A stretch of 64,000 nucleotides of DNA from Erigeron canadensis (lineage: Eukaryota; Streptophyta; Magnoliopsida; Asterales; Asteraceae): contig NC_057761.1 in the NCBI RefSeq assembly GCF_010389155.1, positions 25,070,210 through 25,134,209 on the forward strand, read 5' to 3'. The notes under the pieces were generated by a model that saw nothing but the letters and a program-made list of their open reading frames with translations, ran no database searches and had not been told where the DNA came from. This document shows positions 12,831 to 25,045 of the stretch, piece by piece. Numbering within the stretch: position 1 is the first letter of the stretch; each line of letters begins with the position of its first letter. Position numbers and translations under genes: made by a program.

Positions 12831-13163
12831 AACAAAAGTTATTGACATTTTACATTCAGTTAAAATCAAGCATTACTTTTTAACTTAATAAAACATCTTT
12901 TAAATTTGGGTTTTGTTAAACAAACCTTAAAGATTATAGTTATAATGTATTAAATAGTTATAAATCTATCATAAAATTCAAGGTGAGCTCTTGATAGGGA
13001 AGGTACAAATTTTTTATACATGTTTATTTAACATTGATTGTAAACCAAACCGCGTAAGCGTAATATGAGTGTTAAGATCATAAGGGTTTTGATTTAGGGT
13101 TTATTGAGTCTACAAAGAGAGTTTGACACTGATTAGGGTTGTGCATGTGTTATTCGGTTGATT

Positions 13164-13294
13164 GAAATCATGCCTATGGATGAGAATGACCTCTCCATTT
13201 ATAAGAGAGGTTTATCTTGGGGATAAATGAAATCATGTCTATGGATGAGAATGACTTCTCCATTTATACGAGAGGTTTATCTTAGGGGATAAAT
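13164..13294. repeat. Two tandem copies of a 65-bp unit
   Basis: Units 13164-13228 and 13229-13294 share about 95% identity. Each contains CTATGGATGAGAATGAC and AGAGGTTTATCTT. Confidence 0.9.
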
Positions 13295-13313
13295 GATAGT
13301 TATTAAATATAAA

Positions 13314-13345
13314 CTAGTATGGTGCCCGCGCAATGCGACGGCGGT
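13314..13345 (-). mobile_element. Helitron-type 3' terminus
   Basis: On the minus strand a GC-rich imperfect hairpin (GTCGCATTGCGCGGGC) is followed by ACCATACTAG and then T. The element body continues rightwards and is interrupted by the hAT MITE at 13355-13882. Confidence 0.45.
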
Positions 13346-13354
13346 GGCGGCAAT

Positions 13355-13882
13355 TAAGGCTGGCATAACAAGTCACACGAAACCTGTTAAGACACGAACT
13401 TGTTAAGGTCAAACACGAACAAGACCTGTTAACTAATCGTGTCATTTTTTCAAACACGAACACGACACGAAAATTAACAGGTGCACCTGTTAAGACCTGT
13501 TAAGGAACCTGTTAACATGTATATTATAAGATATTTGACTAATATTGAAAAAAAACCCTTAAGGATACAAAAATTCTTACAAATTCCAACTATTATATAG
13601 CGACAATAATCCTTACTTTACAAAAGTTCATAAAATCTTACCTTATAAAAATCATATATCAAATCATAATATCAATTCTTGGTATTATATATATATGTAT
13701 AATCTTAACATGTCTTAACAGGTCCTAACAGGTCCGGATCTGTTAAGACACGAATCTTAACAGGTCTTAACAGATCCGGACTTATTAAGACTCGAAACCT
13801 GTTAAGGTCAAACACGAAACCTGTTAAGAATAGGTCGTGTCGTGTCGTGTTAACAGGTTCCGTGTCAAAATTGACAGCCTTA
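13355..13882. mobile_element. hAT-type MITE (528 bp)
   Basis: The inverted ends start TAAGGCTGGCA (left) and TAAGGCTGTCA (right, reverse complement). The 8-bp target duplication GCGGCAAT is exact (13347-13354 and 13883-13890). The interior is full of subterminal repeats of ACCTGTTAAGACACGAA and its complement, as expected for hAT transposase binding sites. There is no coding capacity. Confidence 0.85.
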
Positions 13883-13890
13883 GCGGCAAT

Positions 13891-15368
13891 GCGCTGGTGA
13901 TGGGTGGCGGCGGCAACTCATGGTAGTGACAACGAGTAGTTTATGCTATTGATGTACATGTAACTATTATAATGGTTAGTATAGTTATTTTAAGAGCTGA
14001 GAGATTGGTGATGTAATTTATTTCATTAAGGCCACGTTTGGTAGGGAGAAATTCAGATAAATGAAATGAAGCAGAGAAATGAAATAAAGAAAAATGAAAC
14101 TAGTTAGAAATCAAATGAATTCTAGTGTTTGGTAACACCAGAGAAATTAACCAGAGAAATGTATAAGAAATCAATTCGAAGAAAACAGATAAATGAGTTT
14201 TTTTTTTTTTTTCGGTTTTAGTTTTAGTTTTTTTTTTTCTCTCAAATGATAATATTAATTGTATACAAAATTTAATGATATACCTTATTTTCATGAATAA
14301 TAAAAAGCAACAAACACAAAATTCAAACAATCAACACAAGATGTCCAAGGTTCATGATTATACCAATGAAAATGCCAATCTAACTGTATTCAACAACCAC
14401 CTCAAACACATTATCACAACTCGTACACAAACAAGAAGTCGCACAACGGACACCCATGTAACAGCACCTAATTAAGTCCATACAAACATATAAGCAGAAT
14501 AACTAATGAAGATTGCTGCATATTTCATAGCAGTGCACCATCAAAATCCATCCAACATCTAACATTCATACAATTCAAAAGATTATGGTATTCATAATCC
14601 ATCCAACATCTAATGAGCCATATTTGATAGTATGTTAAAAGTTGCCATGGAAGTTATTGTAACCACAACCACTTTTTATTTTCGTTGTTGAGCCAACAGT
14701 GATCCTGTCATCTACAAATTAAAATTGATGTGGTTCATGAACCTATTACCAAAGAATTCAAGAACAAGTACCACAATACTGATAAGAATGGCTATAAGTA
14801 CAATTTACAAGTCTGATCTCTACCTTGAGTCGTTGAAAACTCAACTTCATCAAAAACAAATATGCCTTTCTAAAAAACATCAGGAACAAATATATGTGTT
14901 CTTGAAACTTCGTAAAAAAAAATGATATACAATACCATACACACAACTCAGGAGTTCGTTTTCCAAAAATCTCAACACAAATACGGTGGATACAATAACA
15001 ACAAACAAATCGTCTTTAGTAGTGGAGGTATATCAATAAGAATTCTTGTTAACCTAATAAATATTTTTCATTTTAAATTAAAAATATAATACTAGTTGTT
15101 ATCCCGTTTTCACCTTCATGTGTAATTAATATATCCATTAATTTTAGTTATAAACCCAGGTTGAACAAGTGGTAGCAAATTATCCACAATATTATGGACT
15201 TTCTGGGCCGTAATTTTACAACTAAGGGCTCCAATTGACTATACATCACTGGTATTCGTAAGGACTCCATAAACACAATGTTTACATGAAGTGTTATTCA
15301 TACCATTTATTTTTATAATTTTACCATAAACATGTATTAGTGATAATGTAGACTTTGATATATATAGG
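13891..15368. other. Intergenic DNA
   Basis: A MITE-like left end (GGCCACGTTTGGTAGGG) lies at 14031, but no matching right end was found. The stretch 14280-15060 is A-rich on the plus strand with short ORFs only; no protein family was recognised. Confidence 0.45.
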
Positions 15369-15528
15369 TAAGGTTCATGTGAAAACTATTCACATACGAA
15401 AATGGGTGATTTCAATTATAATTTATGTGACAAATTTGTTCACATACATCATTCACATATGAATATCAAGTTATAATTTAGAGGTTCTCATGATTCTTTT
15501 AATTTAAAAGGTTCTCACATGAACTTTT
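15369..15528. mobile_element. Small MITE (about 160 bp)
   Basis: The left end AGGTTCATGTGAAAAC (15371-15386) is mirrored by GGTTCTCACATGAACTT (15510-15526). No clear target duplication was resolved. Confidence 0.45.
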
Positions 15529-16369
15529 TCATATATATATATATATACTCCGTTATAAAAATTATCACACCTCCCATTTTAAAAAATAGTTTGTTTACAT
15601 TTAAATTTATATATTTAATAAATTATCTTATCTTTAAAATGTTATAAACAATCCGCATAATCACATTTCTTGATTATCTCAAATTTATCTATCTATAAAT
15701 AAATATAGATTTACACATATAAATATTAATGTCGACTACATGACTAAAGATAAATATTAGCTTATGAGAAAATATTATTAATTGATACATATAAATGTCG
15801 TAAATTGGTATCCCAATACAATATTGTTAATCCAATTTAAAAATATATTAAATTAGATTTTTATAAATTATAAATATTAATATTTAATTTAATGTTTAAT
15901 ATAAATAAAATATAAACTCTAGATACATATCCCAAACACAGTAATAGATGACGATATACAACATCCTTATCGTAAACACAATAGGAATCATAGAATATGA
16001 GACGATCACAGAACAAAACACCATTTACAACAGAGGGTTACTTAAATACTAAATCCAAATCAACATGAACTCCATTCAATATTCATTCTATCTCTCAATC
16101 TAAAAGGTACACAATTTTATCCCGTTTTATATATTAGTTTTGCATATTAATGTTTAAAGTTACAATTGTCACTCAAATCAATAGTCTTAGTTGTTATCAA
16201 AAAATATGACAACAATCATAATTTTCATCTAATTATCATAGGACAGGTGATTGAAAGTAAACTTATTTGTGTTATGGGTTCGCATCATGATCAAAGAGAT
16301 ATTTTTTCATGTCAAGTACAGGATCACAAGTATGTTTATATTTTAATTCATAATTAGGTTTTAGGTAAA
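15529..16369. other. AT-rich intergenic DNA
   Basis: The segments at 15840-15935 and 16120-16300 are diverged copies of 7090-7180 and 7270-7450, another dispersed repeat. No gene was found. Confidence 0.5.
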
Positions 16370-16566
16370 ATAAAACAAGTATTAAAGTAAAATAAATAAA
16401 ACAATAGGATTCTCTTCACTGAAAATTACCGTGCATCATGAAAATCATTGTGCATCATGTAAATCATCGTGCATCAATTTCTTCGTGAATATTCGTGTAT
16501 CAACTTAATCATGATCTAACGGTCAAGACCTTGTCTTATTTGTTTTACTTTAATACTTGTTTTATA
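16370..16566. mobile_element. MITE, copy 1 (about 197 bp)
   Basis: Terminal inverted repeats of about 25 bp begin ATAAAACAAGTATTAAAGTA and are mirrored by the right end, TACTTTAATACTTGTTTTAT. The interior repeats CGTGCATCATGAAAATCAT. A second copy is at 44258-44436. Confidence 0.75.
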
Positions 16567-18542
16567 GTACCCAACCCCTTCTTAATTATCTTTCATATTA
16601 ATATCACATTATGGGTATAACTAGTTTTTAAAAATTCTATAATAGATGAATTATTGTAGCATGTGCCTTGTGGAATGACTACGGTAAACAATTTTATCAA
16701 TATGTCTCAGCTAATCATGATCGTGATAAACATGCGATTATTGTGCTACAATTGCAAATTATAACATTTGGAACCGTATATCTTCAAAACTATAAGCTTT
16801 TATAACTTAGATGTATGAAGATCTAATATTGATAATATGGTAAACTTCGTATCCAGTGTTAAACACGAGTCTAAAATTTAGTAACATAATATAAATTCAC
16901 TTTTTGGATTTGTTTTTGTAATTGTGGTCTCTCTTTTTCACTTGGTTTAGAAATGGGAATCCTATGAAAGAACGAAAGAAACAATAGTCATTGTTAGAGA
17001 AAACATTAAAGACAACAAAAACAAACTCATGCATTTAGTTACTAGACAAAAAGGGCCCCATTTGATATTCTTTGCGGATTTCCTTTTTGTTCACATTTGA
17101 AATTTTAGAATTTTGAACAAACGAAATTTAAACCGCTAAATAAAGTTTTTACGAGTATTTCTCATGTTGATTGTAGTGAATATTCATTATATCTAACTAA
17201 ACCGCTAAATTGAATGATAAAAGTGTATAGGTGGCAAATCATGGTTTGCCACATATAAGTTTTTGATTGGTCAACGTAAAAAATTTACATTAAACGTTCA
17301 ATTTAGAAGGTTAGTTACATATAATGAACCAATAAAAGTTACATTCACACAATAGAAAAACTGTAAAAGTTATTTACACTCTCAGATACTTAACACAGAT
17401 GACAAATATAACTTCTTACCTATTTACATCATTTTAACCGAAACCTTAAAATACATACATTGCCTTATTTACATCAATTATCTATATTACTCATTCCCTA
17501 TCACCACCACCACCACTAGTAATCGCCACCACTACCACCGTTGCAGCATTGCACGGATATCCCAATAGTTTAGTAAATGATTACATGATTCACAATGATA
17601 ATAATCTATCTATAACTCAAACCTAAATCATACAAATTCTCCAACTTCACAAGACTGGCATTAAAACTATATGCTAACTGCAACATAAATTACATGATTT
17701 TATATTAATTTATGGTGATAATTGCTCATATTCTCCTATGTAACGTACCTCATATCAAGAAAGGAAAAAAAAAATTGAAAAAAAACAAGCTGAATTGAAA
17801 AAATAAAATTTTTTTTCATATATGTCATTTAAGTTATAAAATATCATATTTGTCCAATTAAATTTTGAAATATCAGATATGTCATTTCTAATACCCTCAA
17901 ATATCAAATATGTCATGTTAAGTAAAAAATATAATATGTGTCCAAACACATTATTAGATATTATATTTGGATATTGAGGGTCATTATTTTCAAAATATAT
18001 CTAACATGTCATTAAAATATATCGAATACATTAAATATATCATTAAACTTTAAATTGCATTTATCAAATTTTTCTTTAATTCAGGAGTTTTTCTTGCATC
18101 AAATGTCGTGGAGGCAATTACCATGCAAAAATAAAAGCATCACATAGTTCAGTCACTTACAAACCAAGACCGCAACACTTAATTATATATCATTAATTAA
18201 ATTGAATAAAGAATTTAAGAAAATCAATGAAATTAAACATGTTGGTAACATGAATTAAATTTACACGGTTAGTATGAATTGAATTATAAAAGCAAGAGAG
18301 AAAACAAGAACTACGATTTCTAAATATTTTATTAATAATATTAAAGAAATTTTATGTTTTAGTTTAGACTAAATTAATTTAACTGGTCATATTAGGTATA
18401 TTTCAATGAGATATTTGATGTATTTCAAAATTAACAATAAAATATATAATATTTAAAATTTTATTTGGAGATATTTAATATTTTTTATTTAGCAATGACA
18501 TATTTGATATATTGGTAGATTAGGAATGACATATATTTGATA
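16567..18542. other. AT-rich intergenic DNA
   Basis: No coding region was recognised. A CACCACCACCACC tract near 17500-17545, followed by CCGTTGCAGCATTGCACGG, looks like another decayed GC-rich element end. Confidence 0.45.
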
Positions 18543-18572
18543 CTAGTATCAATACCCGTATGATGTACGAAA

Positions 18573-18575
<3 letters not shown>

Positions 18576-18631
<56 letters not shown>
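18576..18631. repeat. (TA)n microsatellite
   Basis: Uninterrupted TA array of about 28 units. Confidence 0.95.
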
Positions 18632-18635
<4 letters not shown>

Positions 18636-18779
18636 CATGTTTCCATTATATGCATTTAATATAGCAAACCTAATTTTGATAACAATGGATCTCAATTATC
18701 TTTCTAATATAAAAGTTTTAATTGTCATATGAACCTAAATCTTTATATATTTTTTGATTAATTTTGTTTGAAAGGTGTA

Positions 18780-19245
18780 GACCAATTACTTGTAACAGAT
18801 GATCTAGTTTACGTTGTCTTAACTGGGTTTGTGATAGAGAACTCACCCTCAATACCTTGTAGGAGAAAAATTTCAAAATTAAATTGTCTGAAGGCAAAAC
18901 ATTTAATTAAACTCCTGAAGACACAACTTTTTTATATATATTGATTAATTTTTGAAAAGTGTGGATCATTTGCTCGCAATAGGGGATCTAGCTTACGTTG
19001 TCTTAACCGGGTCCACGCTAGAGAACCCCCTCACCCTCAATACCCATTAGGAGGAGAAACCCCCAACTAAACCCCCCGAAGGCACGACATTCAATTGAGA
19101 TAAAACCTTGCCCCCTCTGCATGACTCAAACTTGCTTCACTAAATGACTTTATCTGTGAAGATCCTTTTAAATGTCATTTCCATGTGTCGAACTCGACAC
19201 CTGCAACATGTAAAGCTGGTGCTCAACCAATAAATTATAGTGGGA
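18780..19245 (-). mobile_element. SINE-like element with duplicated tail
   Basis: On the minus strand the head near 19240-19180 has a tRNA-like ATTGGTTGAGCACC and a B-box GTCGAGTTCGACAC. The tail (about 19105-18955) contains GGTTCTCTAGCGTGGACCC and GTTAAGACAACGTAAGC. A second, more diverged tail copy follows at about 18925-18780. The tail matches 61250-61310 on the plus strand and part of 12655-12700. Confidence 0.6.
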
Positions 19246-19654
19246 AGTACTATTTATTGATTAATTAAGCTTTTAAACTACTTATAATAGTTATATTTAT
19301 AAATACTATTATATTATGATAATCACAGTATCACACTAAAAAAAAGTGACGTTAATATATAAAAAAAAAGTAATGTCGTATGATACAAATACAAAATTTA
19401 ATATATAATATATCTAAAAGGTTATAGAAAAATATAATCGTAAATCCTAAGACTTAATATAGGTTATAAATACAAAATTTAATATATAATATTTAGATTA
19501 TAGTTAAGTCATATATCACAACTTAATGAATATGAAAGGTAAAGAAGAAACATACAAAAATTAACTCCATATAAATATTGATTCCAGTTTACCCTTTTTT
19601 TTCAACTTCAGTTAAATAAAAAATTTACAGTATCTTATATTCTAAAAGTGTAAA

Positions 19655-19852
19655 CTATATAATTTGAAAAATACATATCAATTCATCAACAAAGACCATC
19701 TCGAACGTTTTGATTTTCTTCGGGTTGTTCCACTCCGAAACAGTCCATATATGCACAACACGGAGTCGTAAATGATGGTTAACATGTGTTGGCTTAAGAT
19801 CTTCAAGATGAACTAATGTGGTCATATTTTTTGTTGTTGAAGAAAAAGCCAT
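19655..19852 (-). pseudogene. RPA70-like OB-fold (DUF223-type) exon fragment
   Basis: A methionine codon at 19852 opens a reading with LEDLKPTHVNHHLRLRVVHI, then W-x4-W and KIKTFEMVFVDE. This is the pattern of the N-terminal OB fold of replication protein A large-subunit homologues carried by plant Helitrons. The reading runs into non-homologous sequence after VDE, where an intron would be expected, and no other exon follows in order. A diverged sister fragment is at 52196-52399 and a candidate second exon at 54636-54755. It is therefore called a relic, not a functional single-strand-binding protein. Confidence 0.6.
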
Positions 19853-20029
19853 AACGAACCTCAAACTAAATTAAAAGAAATAATAATAACAATAACATAA
19901 AATTCAATGTTAAAAAAATAATAATAATGATTAATTATGTGCAAAGTATATAAAAAGAAAAAACCCTTTTGTAGTTGACCGTAGCTTCTTTTTTTGTTGT
20001 CGTACGTGAGTTATATTATAAATTACCAA

Positions 20030-20480
<451 letters not shown>

Positions 20481-20867
20481 ATTAGACAATTATACCTTTC
20501 TCTTTTAGACGACAACTTATCATGTGCGCTCTCCGACTTCTCTCTATAATAAGTCATTATTTCCAATGTCACATACTGCTCTAAATCACTAATCTGACGC
20601 CATTTATTGTATACTTCTCTTTTTATATAATAAAGATTCATTCTTTGGTGTAAACATGATTCTTATATTATTATGACGATATTCTTTTTTATTTATGAGA
20701 TGATCAACTTCATATAAATGTATCATCTCTAATTATGTTCTTTCGAGTTTATGGCCTTCGCTACTATCCTTTGTAAAAAGCATCATTCGTATGATCATTC
20801 AGAGGGGTATATCATCAGAAGAATAGATCAGCGATCTTTTTCATCATTTTGGTTGGTTGGAACGTAG
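20481..20867. other. Intergenic DNA
   Basis: No gene, repeat or signal was recognised in this stretch. Confidence 0.5.
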
Positions 20868-21787
20868 CTTGGTATAACGCCCCAAACTCTTTTAACCATC
20901 ATGTAATAAAATATTTCACAAGTCAAAAAATTTTAGTTCTTAGAAAAATAATGCAAATTTTCGTCGAAAATCAAAATGTTGTAATTCAAGAAATGACAAA
21001 TTAAATGTTCTTATAATGGTATAATAAGACTAATTTATGAGTTTCAGAACTCGAGAAGTTCAAACGAAGGCTCGGAAAAAAGTGAGATCGAGGAAAGCGG
21101 ATGGAGGATGGTATGGCGGATGATCCGCCTTCACCTGCGGATGCTCTGGAGGATGATATGCAGCATCCGCAGTTTCCTTAGACCCACCAATATTGACAAC
21201 CTTTCTTAACAACATTTTTATGACCAAAAAGACATATCTCATACTTAGATATCCAAACAAGTTATAAATACACAATCCAACATTTTAACAATGGCCATTT
21301 CTCAAAAACACAAATCTTCACCATGATGGGTCGTCTTACCCATTTTACCAACATAAAGTTTAACACTTTGACACTAAACTTACAATACCAAAGTTGAGTT
21401 GAAATTTAACAAAATACATAACAAAATCGTATCATATACTTCATCATTTCATTTACAAAAATACGAGTTTTTAGGGTACTTGGGAGCCCATGGACCAAAA
21501 GGGATATCTAACCATCAAATACTTCCAATCAACACAACATTGCTTTTACCCAAACGCTTCTTCAAAAAATTCTATTTAGCCGCTTCTTTACCTCGACTAC
21601 TACCTTCTCCTATATGAAAATTTAAACAACTAAACAATAAGCAAAACGCTTAGTGAATGCATATACATATGATCATAATCTAGCTATATAATTTTAAGTG
21701 CATACAAGCAACTTTGAGCCATTCTTTCAATAGTCAAAACAACAAAACAAATCATGATCATGCTAATTCTACTTGGCCAAGGATGTT

Positions 21788-22011
21788 TGCTAGTAGGTAT
21801 CTCATCATCTACTAGTCTTACTCATAATATATGCTAGTAGGTATCTCATCATCTACTAGTCTTACACACACCATATATGCTAGTAGGTATCTCATCATTT
21901 ACTAGTCTTACCCACAATATATGCTAGTAGGTCTCTCATCATCTACTAGTTTTACATACACAATTTATGCTAGTAGGTATCTACACATCTACTAGTCTTA
22001 CACAAAATTAA
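21788..22011. repeat. Tandem repeat, about 45-bp unit, 5 copies
   Basis: Units start at 21788, 21832, 21878, 21922 and 21967. Each has TGCTAGTAGGTATCTCATC, then ATCTACTAGTCTTAC. The unit itself is an imperfect palindrome (CTAGTAG...CTACTAG). Confidence 0.9.
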
Positions 22012-22842
22012 CATACAATTGGGTCATAGGAATTTACCCACCTATGACCTATATATAACATAACTATGATCATATACATATACACTCACCTTGGTTCTTG
22101 ACAAAAAAACACACTTGACTATTTGGCTCACTAGAACAATCTTCTCTACTTATACATTAAGTAAGTCACTATGAGTTTTTCTTAACTCATTTCATTCACA
22201 AAACTAACCAAACTCAAAATTCAACCATCATACATGGTGTTTAGTTTTCAAGATCATTTTCCATAAAAATTTTCCATAATTCTTACAATATAAAAATTTG
22301 GTCAAACACTCTAAAACAATACTTTCACCTATATGGGTTCACCATCAAAACACCATTTCCATCTTTCTAGTTTTCTCATAACAATCTCATTAGGGTTCTG
22401 TTTGAACCTAAATTAATTGGCTCAGTGACGAATAAGATTAAGGACCACAACCACCGCAACTCCTGAGAACTCAGTGCGAACCTAACAAGTTCTTGAAGAA
22501 CCTAAGGTGGAAGTGATTGTGAAATGATTGTAAATTGATTGAGTATGATTGATTGACTGATTTAAATGTGAATTGAATGTGTCGTTTGACAAGCATTCAA
22601 TTTAGCTTTTATAGAAGTATATTTGGAAGGGTGACAAACACTTTCGAGGATTCTAATGTTGTCAGTTTCCCTTTCATCGTAAAGACTGTAGCTTGATATG
22701 TATATGAATATTTATATTCATATGTGGTATGTATGTACTTTACATTTAGCATGTCCGACTACATAAATAATATGTAACAGACATGAATTGGTATTTTGAG
22801 CAGCACAACTCTAATTATACATGTTCATAATTTCAGTCGTGC

Positions 22843-23264
22843 ATCTCGAGCAAAAGTGGTGCCTTATTTGACATAAGCCCACTAGGCCCAAAAGGCTTTT
22901 AGATGAGACATTTAGTGTTACGGTTTATCTTCACATATTACTCGAGCAACAAACATTATGGCAAAAAATATATAGCTCGAGCAACAGCTACTCGAGCAAC
23001 AAATGACCTCCTCCTACTCGAGCAAAATACACTCCATCTATCTCGAGCAGGTATTTCTCCATGAGATTTAAAAGAGTTATACTAGCCCAGCCCATGAATG
23101 GCCCATTAGGTTTTCCTTCTCAATTATATATGTCTAGCTCAAGCAAAAGAGTAGTATCTCGAGCCCTACTTTTACTCGAGCAACAAGTACCCCCTTTTAT
23201 TTGTTTCTCAGTTCATACAATTTGTTATTCAAGCTTGTTATATATCGAGCAACCGTAAGACTAA

Positions 23265-23300
<36 letters not shown>

Positions 23301-23582
23301 CATATCTCGGGTAAGCCATGTCATAACTCGAGCATTACATATGACGAGTCATGTATGTCATATATCGGGTGCCCGCCTACTCGAACAAGCCATCTTATGA
23401 CATGTAGGTTCGGCCCATGAGTTTGACCCATTAGGTTAAATATAACCTAGCCAAGTATTGACTCGAGCAAGAGGCAGCATCTCGAGCAAGAGGCAGCATC
23501 TCGAGCAACATCCTTGAGAGTCCAATCTCGAGCCTGGCAAGCCCTCTTTGTGACTGTCATATCTCGGGCTTCCCTCCTTTTG

Positions 23583-23630
<48 letters not shown>

Positions 23631-23695
23631 ATTTCGGGTAATCTTTCTTCAAGAGCCTTTCATAACTCGAGTATGTCAAATCTCGAGCCTCCTTG
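22843..23695. repeat. Cluster of CTCGAGCA motifs
   Basis: About 20 irregularly spaced copies of (A/T)CTCGAGCAA or close variants (CTCGGGY, ATCGAGCA), many followed by ACAA or AAGAGG. It is interrupted by a compound (TA)n(TG)n at 23264-23300 and a (TA)n at 23586-23632. Confidence 0.85.
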
Positions 23696-24421
23696 TCTTT
23701 GATAATTGCTTTTATCCGATGCTTTTAACATTATCTTTAATCTCGTGATATCTACACACAATCAGGTTCTAACAAATTCCCAAACTTACAAAAATCCTAA
23801 TTTATTCAAATTCCCAATTTCAAATGGGAAGAACCCTAATTTCAATATTCAAAAACCTTAATTTTAATTGAATCAAAATAACACTTCTTTGATAAAATCC
23901 CCAATTTCATATAGTTCAAGAACCTTAAATTCACATAGTAAAATCTCTAGGTTAAATTCTTACCTTCAAGAAAGGAAAGAATTAAAAACAAATTGAAACT
24001 CCAATTTCTTCCTTTTCTTCATGTGGAAATTGACCCACTCTCAATTCACCACCAAAACCCTTGATTTAATTATTATCATTATGAGGAATTCCTTTATTTG
24101 AATTGTTAATTGGATTTGATTGGGGTTTTCAATCTTGGAAAACAAATTTTGGAGAAAAGAAATTAAGAATTGGAAGTTTTGAAAAGAAGAAGAATGAAGA
24201 AGATGTTAGTAGAAACATCAAGAAGAAAGTAGTTACTTCCTCCCCTAAAGTCACGTTTTTATTAAATAAAATAGGGGTATTATACCCGCTAGCCACTAAA
24301 ATTCCAACTAATTAAATTAACCCCTTATCTCAAAACTAAATACTAGGAAAGTATTTTAAGGGCTAAAATACATAAAATATTGATTTATTTATCTTTTATA
24401 TTTTTGGGGTGTTACACTTGG

Positions 24422-24703
24422 AATATCAATTCTGTAACTTGGTAATCTGCAATTGACTGGAGTGGTGACTGAGTTTGGATAGATTCTATGTATGGGTAAA
24501 ATTTTAGCTAGCTAATATGAGATGCTTGAATTCAAGTTTGTTAATAAAAAAAAAAGGGTTTAATGGTCATGATATAAAATTTATTTGATGAAATGGGTAA
24601 ACATGTGTTTTTAAAAGAAAATTGTGAGTATATTTGTTATTTAAGTTTTTAGTTGGGGATATTTGTAGTTTTGCTTGCATATTTGGGATATATGCAATTC
24701 TCC

Positions 24704-24795
<92 letters not shown>

Positions 24796-25040
24796 TAATA
24801 GATCATTTTTATAAATAGTAATAGTAATAATGATATTTTAATTAAGTTTTAAGTAAAATTTTAATGTAATTTTCAACTATATGGATGCCTGCACACACCT
24901 CAATAACAATGACAATGATTGACAAGCTTCACCAATCTGATAACTGAGTGAACCGATCCAGATTTCAGTTAAACAAATAAAGTAAAGATAAATGCAAGAA
25001 ATTAAATGACTGAAACTATATTATGCTAAATAGAGTATCA
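24422..25040. other. Left part of the interrupted older repeat, with (AAT)n
   Basis: 24600-24700 is the inverted counterpart of 20400-20480. An (AAT)n array lies at 24704-24800. 24800-25040 has no recognised content and ends at the retrotransposon target site. Confidence 0.6.
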
Positions 25041-25045
25041 AATAT

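Larger units (their letters stand above)
18543..19870 (-). mobile_element. Helitron relic carrying an RPA-like exon
   Basis: On the minus strand the right part encodes an RPA/DUF223-like exon (19655-19852) and the left end is a hairpin-type sequence followed by CTAG and T (18543-18565), the Helitron 3' signature. The part at 19380-19620 is about 90% identical, inverted, to 53700-53885. Plant Helitrons often encode RPA-like proteins, which fits. The Rep/helicase is absent and the 5' end was not located. Confidence 0.5.
20873..24416. mobile_element. Solo LTR, long (3.54 kb)
   Basis: Starts TATAACGCCCCAAA and ends TTTGGGGTGTTACA, an imperfect TG...CA terminal inversion with one start mutation (TG to TA). 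It is flanked by CTTGG on both sides (20868-20872 and 24417-24421), an exact 5-bp target duplication. No internal coding domains or second LTR are present. It differs in sequence from the 319-3677 LTR but shares its end type, great length and internal satellite-like arrays. Probably a long-LTR Gypsy relative; this is not proven. Confidence 0.7.

Noticed and set aside
14031..14170. Complete Tourist/hAT MITE starting GGCCACGTTTGG
   Set aside because: No inverted right end was found within the next kilobase.
14100..14946. Short readings on both strands at 14.1-14.9 kb
   Set aside because: No domain or codon bias seen, and the region is low-complexity. Transcript evidence would be needed.
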